Position numbers and translations under genes: made by a program. From the NCBI GenBank assembly GCA_964459165.1, contig CAYWKM010000025.1:1-23840 (forward strand): 23,840 bases of DNA, read 5' to 3'. The stretch is from RGIG4074 sp964459165. GTDB taxonomy: Bacteria; Bacillota; Clostridia; Christensenellales; Borkfalkiaceae. Every line of letters begins with the position of its first letter. The first letter of the stretch is position 1. Positions 23,148-23,840 of the stretch are shown one piece after another. A model generated the notes under the pieces. The model saw nothing but the letters and a program-made list of their open reading frames with translations. It was not told the origin of the DNA and did not search any database.

Positions 23148-23400
23148 AAAGGCTGTAACATCAACGACGAAGAATTGGCTAATTGTCTTACTTATATTAT
23201 CTATATTGATTTGTGTAGTGAGCCTTGTTGTGGTAACGGTGGCGATATGCTTTACCATTAATATGGTGAAGGCGGCCCCTCGTCCTCTTGACTCTTTTTG
23301 GTCTATGGATTTAGGGATAACGTTAATCGTTATTTTCTCGGTTACTTTACTGGCTTCGGTAGTCGGGATTGCTCTCACGATTATTAAGCTTCGTGCGTGA
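23131..23400 (+). CDS. Small two-helix membrane protein
   Basis: An 89-residue protein of no recognised family. A basic N-terminus (MKDTGKKAV...) leads to a long hydrophobic helix at about residues 17-45. A short Pro-containing loop (AAPRPLDSF) follows, then a second helix at about 58-85 and a basic end KLRA. Both termini would be cytoplasmic by the positive-inside rule. Only a weak GACGGGAAAT site precedes the ATG, and the start lies inside the 49-codon frame upstream, so it may depend on coupled translation. A strong hairpin terminator follows after 32 nt. Codon use is AT-rich compared with the metabolic genes, suggesting different ancestry. Confidence 0.6.
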   Translation: MKDTGKKAVTSTTKNWLIVLLILSILICVVSLVVVTVAICFTINMVKAAPRPLDSFWSMDLGITLIVIFSVTLLASVVGIALTIIKLRA

Positions 23401-23432
23401 CGTATAGACGGGAGTTTTGAATAATAGCTAAA

Positions 23433-23464
23433 AATCGGGCAGGAAATTCTTGCCCGATTATTTT
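23433..23464 (+). terminator. Bidirectional terminator
   Basis: AATCGGGCA (23433-23441) pairs perfectly with TGCCCGATT (23451-23459), and three more pairs extend the stem inward to a 3-nt loop. TTTTCTT follows on the plus strand, and GATTTTTAGC follows on the minus strand. It serves the two-TM gene and the convergent frameshifted gene. Confidence 0.85.
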
Positions 23465-23759
23465 CTTCTATTGATAAAATTTTTTGTAATCATTGCAGAC
23501 TGATTATTCCTCACGGGCGGTTGTACCTTGCCCTCTAATTCGGGGTATTTCTTTACGAACAGCGTGAAGCGGGTATGATTCGCTCCTTTCCGTGCGGGAA
23601 TAAAATTAACTCTCTGTATTCCGCAACCGTCATTTTCTTGGCGGTTGCCGCTTTTTCAATCGCCTTTATAAACTTTTCGTCGGGCTTGCCGTCCTTAATT
23701 CCGTATTGTTTTACGAGTCTTACCGCCTCTAATTCTACGGCTATAAACAGCTGTTTCAC
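23458..23759 (-). pseudogene. Frameshifted small gene of unknown function
   Basis: The minus strand has a GTG-started frame (23759 to stop at 23553), coding-like up to about residue 55 (LVKQYGIKDGKPDEKFIKAI, then KKMTVAEYREL). Near 23580-23595 the coding signal moves to another frame, which reads GANHTRFTLFVKKYPELEGK, then VQPPV, and ends at TAA 23458-23460, exactly at the convergent terminator. Restoring one base would give a single protein of about 100 residues. The second part has no start of its own in that frame. This looks like a one-base loss in a real gene or a sequencing error; programmed frameshifting is less likely. No family is recognised. No clear ribosome-binding site precedes the GTG. 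Confidence 0.5.
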
Positions 23760-23840
23760 TGATAACTCTACTTATTTACACTTCCCTTGCGTGGAAATTT
23801 TGCCTTTCCTTTGCCGTGCCGTACCGATACAGCCATGGGA

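Noticed and set aside
23768..23840. Minus-strand frame entering from the right edge and ending at TAG (23768-23770)
   Set aside because: It is at most 24 codons, basic and low complexity (ends GKAKFPRKGSVNK). It could be the tail of another gene but is too short to support.

Overview
The window looks like a chromosomal scaffold segment from an uncultured, probably gut-associated Clostridia-type Firmicute. The evidence is the PyrR-attenuated pyrimidine operon with the pyrK/pyrD type 1B pair, a bifunctional AdhE, yqeY, an MMPL-family RND exporter, GLUG-repeat and BspA-like leucine-rich surface proteins, strong Shine-Dalgarno sites, and many near-consensus sigma-A promoters with 17-bp spacers. 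No rRNA, tRNA or CRISPR array was seen. Base composition is mixed, rich in GAC/GTC/GCG codons, and becomes clearly more AT-rich in about the last 900 bp. A run of exactly 100 N (9165-9264) marks an assembly gap.

Layout. (1) 1-7760: a TetR regulator on the minus strand diverges from an MMPL/RND transporter. The transporter overlaps by 26 bp a 1502-residue membrane-anchored surface protein with an internally duplicated N-terminal half and 11 GLUG-type repeats; a terminator follows. (2) 7800-9340: a patatin-like esterase with two tandem promoters and an operator-like palindrome, then the decayed, frameshifted 3' end of an IS3-family transposase running into the N gap. (3) 9329-10036: a metallophosphoesterase whose -10 box sits so close to its ATG that the mRNA may be leaderless. 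(4) 10084-17475: pyrR-pyrB-pyrC-pyrF-pyrK-pyrD-pyrE behind a consensus promoter and a PyrR-type attenuator, with an unrelated membrane-anchored LRR-like gene 13 nt after pyrE. (5) 17474-21896: yqeY (minus), adhE, and a small APH-fold kinase with a strong terminator. (6) 21990-23840: a cyclophilin-like lipoprotein lacking the catalytic Arg, then an AT-rich stretch with a 49-codon small ORF overlapping a two-TM protein, a bidirectional terminator and a frameshifted minus-strand gene.

How the genes fit together. The pyr cluster encodes every step from carbamoyl phosphate and aspartate to UMP, but not carbamoyl-phosphate synthase or a uracil permease. The leader RNA can fold into a PyrR-binding-loop-like hairpin, an antiterminator and a terminator, so UMP feedback on the operon can be read from the sequence. 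The TetR-MMPL-GLUG cluster is the best candidate for an undescribed system: an envelope exporter genetically coupled to a very large cell-surface protein under a local repressor. AdhE points to fermentative ethanol formation.
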